Below, one piece after another: positions 47,680 to 56,402 of a stretch of 64,000 nucleotides of DNA. Under the pieces are notes generated by a model that was not told where the DNA came from, did not search any database, and worked only from the letters and a program-made list of their open reading frames with translations. Each line of letters opens with the position of its first letter. Within the stretch, counting starts at the first letter, position 1. The position numbers were made by a program, and so were the translations under genes. The stretch is from positions 1 through 64,000 of the forward strand of contig NZ_JABFDI010000016.1 of assembly GCF_013403915.1 (NCBI RefSeq), in the 5' to 3' direction. This DNA comes from Winogradskyella pacifica (GTDB lineage Bacteria; Bacteroidota; Bacteroidia; Flavobacteriales; Flavobacteriaceae).

Positions 47680-48582
47680 ATGAAAAAAGTAGTACCAGTT
47701 TTAGCCATTGTATTAGCATTTACTTTAAGTAGTAACGCACAAAAAAAGAAGACTCTAGATCAGGAAGCCATTAAAGATATGTGTGGTTGTTTTGAAGTAA
47801 CGTTCAATTTTACAGAGACCTTTAACTATAGTAATGATTCGCTTTACAGACCTTCAGAAACCAAAATTGATAAAGGTTTAGAGTACGCTTTTGCTATAGA
47901 AGATGAAGATGATAAAATTTCAATTCAACATTTATTACAAGTTGGGAGACCTGATAGTCCACATATTGTAAAACACTGGAGACAAGATTGGTTATTTCAA
48001 AACCAAGACTTTTATATGTATAATGGCGATAATAATTGGACCTTTGAAAAAAAATCTAAGGATGCTGTAAAAGGACAGTGGACGCAGAAGGTGTTTCAGG
48101 TAGATGATAGTCCACGGTATGAAGGTTCTGGTACTTGGGTTCATGTAGATGGTAAGAATTACTGGGAAAACACAACAACAGCGCCATTACCGAGACGTGA
48201 ATACACCAAACGTAGCGATTACAATATTACATTAAGAGGTAACCGTCACGAGATTACTAACTATGGTTGGGTTCATGATCAAGATAATGATAAAGTGTTA
48301 CGAGAAACTGGAAAAGAAGATGTTATTATTGCAAAAGAAAAAGGATTTAATACGTATAAAAAAGTAGATGATAGTAGATGCCAAGCTTCAATAGACTGGT
48401 GGAAAGCGCAACAAGGTAAATGGGCTTTAGTAAGAACCAAATGGGATGCTGTTTACAACAGAAATAAAGATTTAACTCTTGCTGAAAAAGTGGATAATAA
48501 AGTATTGTTTAAATACTTATTAGATGACGAGATTACAGCAGAAAAAGATATCAATAGTATTATAGAATCTTTTGTAAAATAA
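47680..48582 (+). CDS. Secreted DUF6607-like protein
   Basis: 300 residues with a signal peptide (VVPVLAIVLAFTLSSNAQ). The motif MCGCFEVTFNFTETF, then HIVKHWRQDWLFQNQDFYMY and a beta-rich centre (WTQKVFQVDDSPRYEGSGTW) match, from memory, the DUF6607 family, which often sits in iron-uptake operons of Bacteroidota and gamma-proteobacteria. Barrel- or lipocalin-like beta fold is likely. Function unknown. First gene of a four-gene operon. Confidence 0.7.
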   Translation: MKKVVPVLAIVLAFTLSSNAQKKKTLDQEAIKDMCGCFEVTFNFTETFNYSNDSLYRPSETKIDKGLEYAFAIEDEDDKISIQHLLQVGRPDSPHIVKHWRQDWLFQNQDFYMYNGDNNWTFEKKSKDAVKGQWTQKVFQVDDSPRYEGSGTWVHVDGKNYWENTTTAPLPRREYTKRSDYNITLRGNRHEITNYGWVHDQDNDKVLRETGKEDVIIAKEKGFNTYKKVDDSRCQASIDWWKAQQGKWALVRTKWDAVYNRNKDLTLAEKVDNKVLFKYLLDDEITAEKDINSIIESFVK

Positions 48583-48610
48583 ATAAGTTTAAAATAAATC
48601 AATCATATAT

Positions 48611-50092
48611 ATGAAAACAATTAAATCGATATTAGTCATCCTTTTTGTGGCCTTGTCTTTATCTACTTTCGCACAGAATGAAAATATTTTTTTAGATCGT
48701 GAGTTTTGGGGAACCCAACCAACGGTAGAAACTGTGAAACAGAAAATAAAAGAAGGTAACAATCCTGCTGAAGCCAATGGTAATAATTTTGATGGAGTCG
48801 TTTATGCAACCTTGCAAGATGCACCTTTAGAGACGATTACTTACATGATTTCTCAAAAAGGAAATGACGTTAATAAATTAACGCACGATGGTAGAACCTA
48901 TGCCTTTTGGGCAGCTTATAAAGGCAATGCTGAATTAGTGCAATACCTATTAGAAAATGGGGCAAAAACTAATATAACAGACGACAAAGGGAACTCTATA
49001 ATCAATTTTGCTGCTGGTTCTGGTCAACAAAATACTAAGGTATATGATCTTGTTATTAAATATGGAGCAGACGTACAGAAAGATTTAAATCCCGATGGAG
49101 CAAACGCTTTATTAATAGCAGCGCCCAATGATCCAGATTTTAAATTGGTATCTTATTTTCAGTCTAAAGGATTAGATATTAATAGTGTAGATAGTGATGG
49201 TAATGGCATTTTTAATTACGTCACCAAAAAAGGTGAGATAGAATCTTTAAATGCTTTATTAAAAAAAGGAATCAAAGGCACTGATCAAGCTTTTATATTT
49301 GCAGCAAATGGCGCACGAGGTACAACTAATGGTATTGAGGTTTATAAGTACTTAGAAAGTGTAGGTTTAAATCCGAATGTAACTAATAAAGAAGGTGAAT
49401 CGGCACTACATATTTTGGCAGCTAGAAGCAAAGATTTAGATGTAATTAAATTCTTACTAGATAAAGGCTTAAAGGTGAGTACTAAAGATTCTAAAGGAAA
49501 TAATGCCTTAATGCATGCAGCTTCAAGCAATAACTTAGAGGTCGTAAATCTTTTAGCTGATAATTTAAAAAACCATGATGATATAAATAAGAAAGGCCAA
49601 TCGGCTTTAACTTTAGCTGTAGGTGGTAATACTTCAGATGTTGTAGCGTTTTTAATCAAAAAAGGTTATAAAACTGCTCTTGTTGATACAGATGGAAATA
49701 ATTTAACCTATTATTTAATCGAATCATATTCACCTAAGAATAAAGATGTATTTTCTGAAAAAATGGCATTATTAAAAGCGAATAAGGTCGACTTAACTCA
49801 AGTGCAAAAAAATGGAAATACTTGGTTTCATTTGGCAGCTGAAAAAAATAGTCTTGATTTATTAAAGTTGGCATTAAAAATGAATCAAGATATCAATGCG
49901 AAAAACAGTGAAGGAAATACCGCTTTGCATTTAGCTGCATTAAAAGCTAGTGACGATTCTGTTCTTAAGTTTCTTATAGAAAATGGTGCTAAGAAAGACA
50001 TCGTTACAGATTTTGAAGAATCTGCTTATGATTTAGCAAAAGAAAATGAGTTGCTAAAAAAGAGTAATACCTCAATTGAATTTTTAAAATAA
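48611..50092 (+). CDS. Exported ankyrin-repeat protein
   Basis: 493 residues with a signal peptide (IKSILVILFVALSLSTFAQ), so periplasmic or surface-located. At least nine ankyrin-like units run through the protein (GRTYAFWAAYKGNAELVQYL, GESALHILAARSKDLDVIKF, GNNALMHAASSNNLEVVNLL, GQSALTLAVGGNTSDVVAFL, GNTALHLAALKASDDSVLKF). No enzymatic domain. An exported ankyrin protein within an iron-uptake operon is unusual; it probably scaffolds other envelope proteins. Gaps of 28 and 7-13 bases to its neighbours indicate one transcript. Confidence 0.92.
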   Translation: MKTIKSILVILFVALSLSTFAQNENIFLDREFWGTQPTVETVKQKIKEGNNPAEANGNNFDGVVYATLQDAPLETITYMISQKGNDVNKLTHDGRTYAFWAAYKGNAELVQYLLENGAKTNITDDKGNSIINFAAGSGQQNTKVYDLVIKYGADVQKDLNPDGANALLIAAPNDPDFKLVSYFQSKGLDINSVDSDGNGIFNYVTKKGEIESLNALLKKGIKGTDQAFIFAANGARGTTNGIEVYKYLESVGLNPNVTNKEGESALHILAARSKDLDVIKFLLDKGLKVSTKDSKGNNALMHAASSNNLEVVNLLADNLKNHDDINKKGQSALTLAVGGNTSDVVAFLIKKGYKTALVDTDGNNLTYYLIESYSPKNKDVFSEKMALLKANKVDLTQVQKNGNTWFHLAAEKNSLDLLKLALKMNQDINAKNSEGNTALHLAALKASDDSVLKFLIENGAKKDIVTDFEESAYDLAKENELLKKSNTSIEFLK

Positions 50093-50105
50093 TATAATTT
50101 TGAAT

Positions 50106-50591
50106 ATGAAGAACATACGTACAATAGCATTATTATGTGTCGTAATATTTAGTTTAGTATCATTTACTAATCCAGTAGAATCTACAAAGTACAAATGCAT
50201 GATTCAAATGACTAACTATACAGGTGAAGGTGCCTATATTGTTATTTCATTATTGAATTCTGAAGGTGACTATGTAGAAACCTTAAACGTCATTGGAGAC
50301 GATGATGAGTGGTATAATACAGTAGAGTCTTGGTGGGATTTTTACGGCAAAAAACGTAACGATATTGATGCTATCACAGGAGCCACAGTGAGTGGAGGAG
50401 AGCGTACCATTAATGTGATTGAAATTGATAACGACAAACTAGATAAAGGTTACAAGTTAAGATTTGAAACCGCTGTTGAAGATCAAGACTATTACGAAAG
50501 TGATGTGGAATTTGAGTTAACTTCAGAGACCATTAAATCTAAAGTTGAAGGAAAGGGATTTATCCGTTACATCCGAATGATGCCTCAATAA
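50106..50591 (+). CDS. Exported DUF2271 protein with a flavinylation-like motif
   Basis: 161 residues with a signal peptide (TIALLCVVIFSLVSFTNPVE). The family signature MIQMTNYTGEGAYIVISLL and WYNTVESWW places it in DUF2271. It carries DAITGAT, Asp88 to Thr94, the same spacing as the ApbE-type FMN attachment motif D-x-x-(S/T)-G-A-T. A start two codons earlier at 50100 uses TTG; the ATG at 50106 is preferred. Ends 10 bases before the reductase gene. Confidence 0.82.
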   Translation: MKNIRTIALLCVVIFSLVSFTNPVESTKYKCMIQMTNYTGEGAYIVISLLNSEGDYVETLNVIGDDDEWYNTVESWWDFYGKKRNDIDAITGATVSGGERTINVIEIDNDKLDKGYKLRFETAVEDQDYYESDVEFELTSETIKSKVEGKGFIRYIRMMPQ

Positions 50592-50601
50592 AACAGACAC
50601 T

Positions 50602-52800
50602 ATGACCATTTCCATTTGGAGATACAGTCATTTAGTTTTGGCTGTCATATCTTCTTTGTTCATTTTAATAGCATCGGTAACAGGTGCTATTTTGGCGTTT
50701 GAACCCATTACAAATCAGTTGCAACCGTATGCTGTTTCTGGGGCGAACGCCATTTCTCTTGCTGAAACCTTAAGTGTGTTGCAACAAGAATATGATGACG
50801 TCTTTACACTAGAAATTGATAATAACGATTTTGTAAGTGCATCAGTCATAACCAAAGAAGGAGACAGTGAAACCTTTTATATCAATCCCATTACAGGCGA
50901 AAAATTAGGTGATATTATAAAGAAAGCACCAATTTATGAATTCGCAACCAACCTTCACCGTTCGCTATTTTTAAAAACAACAGGTCGTATTTTAATAGGT
51001 GTCGTATCCTTTTTGTTATTTCTGATTTCAGTAACAGGAATTCAACTGATATTAAAACGTCAAGGTGGTATCAAACGTTTCTTTTCTAAAGTGGTTAGAG
51101 AAAACTTTGATCAGTATTACCATGTCGTTATTGGTCGATATACCTTGATTCCTATTGTGATTATTACGCTTTCAGGTGTGTTTCTATCGCTTGAAAAATT
51201 TGATTTACTTCCAAATTCTAAAATTTCACATAACTATCCAGAACAGGATGACGTTGAACACAAATTAGACATCATAGAGTTTCAAACATTTCAAGATATA
51301 AAACTTGAAGATTTGAACTATGTAGAATTTCCATTTTCAGATGATATTGAAGATTATTTCACCGTTAAATTATCTGATAAGGAAATTTTAGTCAATCAAT
51401 ATACAGGAGCTATCGTCAGTAATCAAAACACTTCGTTTGTAGCATTAGCGTCTAATTGGAGCTTAATTTTGCATACAGGTCAAGGGACTATTTTATGGTC
51501 AATAGTATTGTTATTAGCGAGTTTGGCCATTTTATTTTTTATGTATTCGGGCTTTGCCATGACGATAAAACGACGAAAAGAAACAGCGAAAATTAAGAAT
51601 AAATTCAAAAAAGATGAGGCAGACTACATCATTTTAGTAGGTTCAGAAACCGGAAACACCTTTAATTCTGCCAAGCTATTTTATGACGCTTTAATCGCAG
51701 AAGGTCATTCGGTTTTTATTGCGGCTTTAAACGCGTATTCAGAATATAAAAAGGCTAAACATGTCATCGTTTTTGCATCGACTTATGGCGAAGGTGAAGC
51801 GCCTACAAGTGCTTCAAATTTTGAGAAATTATTTCAAAAAACACATCATAAGCAAACGGTTCAGTATGCTGTTGTTGGTTTTGGATCGCTTATGTATCCT
51901 GACTATTGTAAATATGCCATTGAAGTCGATGAGATGTTTCAAATGCAAGACAATTTTGAGGAACACCTTCCGCTTTTCAAAATTAATAATCAATCCTTTG
52001 AAGCTTATAAAACGTGGATTAAGCAATGGAATGAGCGCACTAATCACGATTTAAAAATTAAGTTTCAAAAACCTCAAGTCAATTTAAAAAAATTAAAGGA
52101 GTTTAAGGTTATTAATAAATCAGAGCCTAATAATGACGATTCATTTTTAGTACAATTGCGACCAGATAAAAAAGTAAAATTTGAATCTGGTGATTTGTTG
52201 TCTTTATATCCGGAAGCCGATTATATTGAACGCCAATATTCCATTGGTAAAATAGAAAAAGACATTATTTTAAGTATTAAAAAACACGAATTTGGGGTCT
52301 GCTCTAATTATTTCAACAACGTAAAAGTCAACGAAATTGTTAAGGCACAAGTCAAACGAAACCTAGATTTTCATTTTCCAACGGATGTAAAAGAAGTGGT
52401 GATGATAGCCAACGGGACAGGAATTGCACCGTTTTTAGGAATGATTAACGATAATCAAAGTCAAATAAAAACCCACTTATTTTGGGGAGGACGTACACAA
52501 GACTCTCTAAGTATTTATGAAAATATTATAGATTCAGCATTTAGTAAAAAGACCTTATCTAGTTTTCATATTGCGTATTCACAAGAGCAGAAAGATAAAA
52601 TTTACGTTCAAGATTTAATTTTAGAGCATCAGGACTTGTTGAGTGGTGTTCTGAATGCTAATGGAGTCATAATGATTTGTGGTTCTGTAGCCATGCAAAA
52701 TCGCGTTTTAGAAGTGTTGCATACCATCACTACAACACACTTAGACAAACCGTTAAGTGCTTTTGAAAACAACGATCAGCTTAAAATGGATTGTTATTGA
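50602..52800 (+). CDS. PepSY-membrane / flavodoxin / FNR fusion reductase
   Basis: 732 residues with three parts. Residues 1-330 have four membrane segments and PepSY-type loops (FITASVTGAILAFEPITNQ, NLHRSLFLKTTGRILIGV, LHTGQGTILWSIVLLLAS). Residues from about 345 form a flavodoxin domain (ILVGSETGNTFNSAK; FASTYGEGEAPTSASNFEKL). From about 500 an FAD/NAD(P)H ferredoxin-reductase domain follows (ERQYSIGKIEKDI, EVVMIANGTGIAPFLGMI, ICGSVAMQNRVLEVL). It should take electrons from NAD(P)H through FAD and FMN across the inner membrane, likely to reduce ferric iron or to free haem iron, or to charge the periplasmic FMN proteins of this island. Last gene of the operon. Confidence 0.9.
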   Translation: MTISIWRYSHLVLAVISSLFILIASVTGAILAFEPITNQLQPYAVSGANAISLAETLSVLQQEYDDVFTLEIDNNDFVSASVITKEGDSETFYINPITGEKLGDIIKKAPIYEFATNLHRSLFLKTTGRILIGVVSFLLFLISVTGIQLILKRQGGIKRFFSKVVRENFDQYYHVVIGRYTLIPIVIITLSGVFLSLEKFDLLPNSKISHNYPEQDDVEHKLDIIEFQTFQDIKLEDLNYVEFPFSDDIEDYFTVKLSDKEILVNQYTGAIVSNQNTSFVALASNWSLILHTGQGTILWSIVLLLASLAILFFMYSGFAMTIKRRKETAKIKNKFKKDEADYIILVGSETGNTFNSAKLFYDALIAEGHSVFIAALNAYSEYKKAKHVIVFASTYGEGEAPTSASNFEKLFQKTHHKQTVQYAVVGFGSLMYPDYCKYAIEVDEMFQMQDNFEEHLPLFKINNQSFEAYKTWIKQWNERTNHDLKIKFQKPQVNLKKLKEFKVINKSEPNNDDSFLVQLRPDKKVKFESGDLLSLYPEADYIERQYSIGKIEKDIILSIKKHEFGVCSNYFNNVKVNEIVKAQVKRNLDFHFPTDVKEVVMIANGTGIAPFLGMINDNQSQIKTHLFWGGRTQDSLSIYENIIDSAFSKKTLSSFHIAYSQEQKDKIYVQDLILEHQDLLSGVLNANGVIMICGSVAMQNRVLEVLHTITTTHLDKPLSAFENNDQLKMDCY

Positions 52801-52866
52801 TTATTAATAGATTGTTAAGTGTTGTAAATAGCCTTTCAATATGTTATAATTTGTCAATATTAATTG

Positions 52867-52874
52867 TACTTTTG
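52867..52874 (+). promoter_or_regulatory. -7 element of guaB
   Basis: TACTTTTG, exact -7 consensus, 23 bases before the guaB start. Confidence 0.55.
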
Positions 52875-52877
52875 CGT

Positions 52878-52896
52878 GCAATTAAATTTTAATTGC
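52878..52896. promoter_or_regulatory. Perfect palindrome at the guaB 5' end
   Basis: GCAATTAAATTTTAATTGC is a perfect palindrome around one central base, ending 1 base before the ATG. It could be an operator at the start of transcription or a hairpin at the very 5' end of the mRNA. Confidence 0.5.
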
Positions 52897-52897
52897 C

Positions 52898-54370
52898 ATG
52901 ACAGCACACGAAAATAAAATTGTTGGAGAAGGTCTTACTTACGATGACGTACTCTTAGTTCCAGCATTTTCAGAAGTTCTTCCTCGCGAAGTCAATATTC
53001 AAACTAAATTTACACGAAATATAACCATCAACATTCCTGTGATTTCCGCAGCTATGGATACGGTTACCGAAAGTAAAATGGCGATTGCCATGGCGCAAGA
53101 AGGTGGAATTGGCGTGTTGCACAAAAACATGACGATTGAGCAGCAAGCGGATAAAGTACGAAAAGTAAAGCGTGCTGAAAGCGGTATGATTATCGATCCT
53201 GTGACCTTACCATTAACTGCTACTGTTTTTGATGCCAAGTCTAATATGGCCGAGCATGGTATTGGTGGGATTCCTATCGTTGATGACAACGGAATCTTAA
53301 AAGGGATCGTTACCAACAGAGATTTACGTTTTGAACACGAAAGCAAAAAAGCCATCGTAGATGTTATGACTAAAGAGAATTTAGTCACTGCAGCTGTTGG
53401 AACGTCTTTAAAGGATGCTGAAAAAATTCTTCAACAAAACAAAATTGAAAAATTATTGATTGTTGATGATAGTTATAAACTAAAAGGCCTAATTACGTTT
53501 AGAGATATCACTAAGGTGACGCAAAAGCCAAATGCAAATAAAGATTCTTACGGAAGATTACGTGTTGCAGCGGCTATTGGTGTTACTGCAGATGCGTTAG
53601 AACGTGCTTCTGCTTTAGTAAAAGCAGGTGTAGATGCTGTAATTATTGATACAGCTCACGGACACACCAAAGGTGTGGTGATGGTATTGAAAGACATTAA
53701 AAAGAAGTTTCCTAAACTAGATGTTATCGTTGGAAACATTGCTACAGGTGAAGCCGCAAAATATTTAGTAGAAGCTGGTGCTGATGCTGTAAAAGTAGGA
53801 ATTGGTCCTGGATCAATTTGTACAACTAGAGTAGTAGCGGGAGTTGGTTTTCCTCAGTTCTCTGCGGTTTTAGAAGTTGCTGCAGCTATTAAAGGTTCTG
53901 GAGTGCCAGTTATTGCAGATGGTGGAATTCGTTATACAGGAGATATTCCTAAAGCGATTGCCGCTGGTGCAGATACCGTAATGTTAGGGTCGCTTTTAGC
54001 TGGAACAAAAGAAAGTCCTGGTGATACGATTATTTATGAAGGTCGAAAATTTAAATCTTACCGAGGCATGGGTTCTGTTGAAGCCATGAAACAAGGAAGT
54101 AAGGATCGTTATTTCCAAGATGTTGAAGATGATATTAAGAAGTTAGTACCAGAAGGTATTGTTGGTCGTGTGCCATATAAAGGTGAATTAGTAGAAAGTA
54201 TTCATCAGTTTATTGGTGGACTTAGAGCAGGAATGGGCTATTGTGGTGCTAAAGATATTGCCACTTTAAAAGAAACCGGACGTTTTGTTAAAATCACAAG
54301 TTCTGGGATTAATGAAAGTCATCCTCATGATGTAACGATTACTAATGAGTCGCCTAATTATTCAAGATAA
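52898..54370 (+). CDS. guaB: Inosine-5'-monophosphate dehydrogenase
   Basis: First committed step of GMP synthesis. 490 residues: N-terminal barrel start ([20 protein letters not shown]), two CBS domains at about residues 95-215, then the second barrel part with the catalytic Cys308 in [15 protein letters not shown], the IMP-binding [15 protein letters not shown] and the flap [12 protein letters not shown]. Length and order are normal. The promoter is close to a perfect palindrome, so purine-responsive control is possible. Followed by a strong terminator. Confidence 0.98.
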   Translation: MTAHENKIVGEGLTYDDVLLVPAFSEVLPREVNIQTKFTRNITINIPVISAAMDTVTESKMAIAMAQEGGIGVLHKNMTIEQQADKVRKVKRAESGMIIDPVTLPLTATVFDAKSNMAEHGIGGIPIVDDNGILKGIVTNRDLRFEHESKKAIVDVMTKENLVTAAVGTSLKDAEKILQQNKIEKLLIVDDSYKLKGLITFRDITKVTQKPNANKDSYGRLRVAAAIGVTADALERASALVKAGVDAVIIDTAHGHTKGVVMVLKDIKKKFPKLDVIVGNIATGEAAKYLVEAGADAVKVGIGPGSICTTRVVAGVGFPQFSAVLEVAAAIKGSGVPVIADGGIRYTGDIPKAIAAGADTVMLGSLLAGTKESPGDTIIYEGRKFKSYRGMGSVEAMKQGSKDRYFQDVEDDIKKLVPEGIVGRVPYKGELVESIHQFIGGLRAGMGYCGAKDIATLKETGRFVKITSSGINESHPHDVTITNESPNYSR

Positions 54371-54374
54371 CCAA

Positions 54375-54395
54375 ATTCCTGCGAAACCAGGAATC
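54375..54395. repeat. Short dispersed palindromic repeat, copy 2
   Basis: ATTCCTGCGAAACCAGGAATC, five bases after the guaB stop, is an imperfect palindrome related to the element at 11231-11251. Confidence 0.6.
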
Positions 54396-54407
54396 TATAT
54401 AAATAAC

Positions 54408-54440
54408 AAAAACAGCATCTTTTAGGATGCTGTTTTTTTT
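54408..54440 (+). terminator. Terminator of guaB
   Basis: Arms AAAAACAGCATCT and AGGATGCTGTTTTT around a short loop with a T run of eight or more. Confidence 0.92.
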
Positions 54441-54488
54441 GTTACTATAATAATCTAGGGGGTGTTTTAAATTTCTTTTTATCAGCAA

Positions 54489-55217
54489 TTATTCTAGTCC
54501 TTTTTTTTCAGGGTTCCAAAAAGGTTTTGTGTTTATTCGTTTGGTGTCCCAATGTAATTCTTTCCTGAAAAAATGATTTAAAGCGATACATGTCCTGCTA
54601 TCACCAGCAATATAAGCTATCGTTTTACCTTTTAGAGTAGGGATAATTTCTTTTAATTGAATAATAATTTCATGGTATGGATTTTCAGGTAATTCATGAA
54701 AGTTAAAAGGAAAGCGCCCATCAATATCAGAAAACAACTCACTTTTATCAGAATTGTAGATAAAACTAGTCACTTGCTTATCCTTGCCAATATTTCGGTT
54801 AATCATGTATAAATGAGACAAAGCAGAAAGATCTCCTATCATAATATAGCTATCCGCTGAATCATCTGCGGTAAAGTTACCTTTTTTCCATTTGTAATAA
54901 ATGGTATCGCCTTCTTTACAATCTTTTGCCCATTGCGAGCCTACACCTTTACTATGTGTGGCAATTGCTAAATCTAATGTGCCTTTTTCTTTATCAATAT
55001 CCCAAACGCTATAGCTTCTTATTTTGTCTTTCATTGACAGTTCATCTTTGCCAATACCTACAGCCATTCTTAAAAAAGCACCAGGTGTAAACGTAGCTTT
55101 ACGAATACTGTCTCCTTGCAGGCGAATTCTATAAGCACTCTTAGAAAGTGTAATCTTTTCAGTAATAGTAGCTTCCTCTAAGACTACAGTTTTTAATATG
55201 TTTTCTAAAATACGCAA
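54489..55217 (-). CDS. Siderophore-interacting-protein family flavoreductase
   Basis: 242 residues of the SIP / FAD-binding_9 family. The FAD motif DKIRSYSVWDID is intact, GSQWAKDCKEGDTI follows, and GDLSALSHLYMINR and IAYIAGDSRTCIALNHFFRK form the NAD(P)H side. Such enzymes reduce ferric siderophores, but some act as general flavoreductases. Last gene of a leftward cluster (AraC regulator, small CxxC protein, NmrA-type reductase), 11 bases after the NmrA gene. Confidence 0.85.
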   Translation of the reverse strand: MRILENILKTVVLEEATITEKITLSKSAYRIRLQGDSIRKATFTPGAFLRMAVGIGKDELSMKDKIRSYSVWDIDKEKGTLDLAIATHSKGVGSQWAKDCKEGDTIYYKWKKGNFTADDSADSYIMIGDLSALSHLYMINRNIGKDKQVTSFIYNSDKSELFSDIDGRFPFNFHELPENPYHEIIIQLKEIIPTLKGKTIAYIAGDSRTCIALNHFFRKELHWDTKRINTKPFWNPEKKGLE

Positions 55218-55228
55218 TGGTCTTAAAT

Positions 55229-56089
55229 TTAATTTTGAACGTGATTTTGATGGTAAGTCTCTATTAGTTTTAATGCTGATTTATGTGCTCTACCAGTAGC
55301 TTTTTCATAATCAGAATGCACATCATTAGCACCATTTTTAATGCCTTCGTAAATTCCAGCTATGATTGTACCTAGAAACTCACCAAGCTCAGCTATTCTA
55401 TCTGCTTTATAAGCTTCTACAGAAACAGCATTATAGACTAATTTTGTGCCGTAAACCTGATTAATAAAGTCTGCAAGTTGCTTTTGCGTAATCGCTTCAC
55501 CTAATAAATTATAGGTATTACCATTATGCTTTTCCTCTAATAACATTTTAGCATAAGCGTAACCTAATTCTTCGCGGCTGGTATATGTGCATTTTCCTTG
55601 GTCTGCGGAATTTCTTATCTCACCGTCTTTTATGTAGGTATCTATATACTCTAAATCGGGTTCAATATAAATACCATTTCTACCAATAACCCATTGTAAA
55701 CCGGAATTACGGATGTCTTCTTCTGTCTGACGATTGCTTTGTACCACGGGACTAAAAGCATTGTTTTCTTCAGCACCTATAATACTTGTATAGATTATTT
55801 TTTGAACGCCGTTTTGTTTGGCTGCTTCAATAACATTGCGGTGTTGTTGTATTCGTTTTTGTGGCTCATCCATACCAGAAACTAACAATACGATGTCTAT
55901 ACCTTTTAAAGCGGCGTTGAAATCTTCACGACTGTTGTAATCTCCTTTTCTAACTTCTACACCTAAGTGTTCTGCTTTTTTTGTGGTTCTTGCTATGGCT
56001 ATGATATTTTCTTTTTTAGTGGCTTTTAAAAGTGCTTTTACAATGGCAGATCCTAAATGTCCGCTTGCTGATGTTACTGCAATTTTCAT
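55229..56089 (-). CDS. NmrA/QorB-type NAD(P)-dependent oxidoreductase
   Basis: 286-residue atypical SDR. The Rossmann turn TSASGHLGSAIVKALL with NADP-type GxxGxxG layout, then KGDYNSREDFNAALKGIDIV and HRNVIEAAKQNGVQKIIYTS, match the NmrA/QorB (quinone reductase 2) group. The active-site Tyr of classical SDRs is not visible. Probably a quinone reductase or sensor. In operon with the SIP-type gene. Confidence 0.88.
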   Translation of the reverse strand: MKIAVTSASGHLGSAIVKALLKATKKENIIAIARTTKKAEHLGVEVRKGDYNSREDFNAALKGIDIVLLVSGMDEPQKRIQQHRNVIEAAKQNGVQKIIYTSIIGAEENNAFSPVVQSNRQTEEDIRNSGLQWVIGRNGIYIEPDLEYIDTYIKDGEIRNSADQGKCTYTSREELGYAYAKMLLEEKHNGNTYNLLGEAITQKQLADFINQVYGTKLVYNAVSVEAYKADRIAELGEFLGTIIAGIYEGIKNGANDVHSDYEKATGRAHKSALKLIETYHQNHVQN

Positions 56090-56102
56090 AATTCGTGTTT
56101 AG

Positions 56103-56342
56103 TTATGAGTGTTTGGATTTTAATTCTTCTAATTCTTTTTCAAGTTGATCGGCTTTCATTTTAAATTTATCCATAGCCTTTTTTAGTTGCTGGATTTTTT
56201 TAAAAGCCTCTTCATCCTGAACTGCTTGATATGTAGTTTCTCCTTCTCCTTCTCCTTCTTTTACTTTTATTTTAGAATAGCTCCCACAAGTTGGGCATTT
56301 TGCGACGTCGCTCATAATATGTTTTATAGCAAAGGTCTTCAT
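56103..56342 (-). CDS. Small protein with CxxC and coiled coil
   Basis: 79 residues. One CPTC pair (AKCPTCGSYSKI) looks like half of a zinc ribbon or a redox site, followed by KEGEGEGETTYQAVQDEEAF and a coiled coil (KKIQQLKKAMDKFKMKADQL to the end). An in-frame start at 56315 (MSDVAKC) would give 70 residues and is equally possible. No family recognised. Lies between the AraC regulator and the reductases. Confidence 0.65.
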   Translation of the reverse strand: MKTFAIKHIMSDVAKCPTCGSYSKIKVKEGEGEGETTYQAVQDEEAFKKIQQLKKAMDKFKMKADQLEKELEELKSKHS

Positions 56343-56402
56343 ATAACTACGATTGTAAAAGGTAAATCCGTTATTAAAAATGGTAAATCTGAAACCTTAA
56401 GA

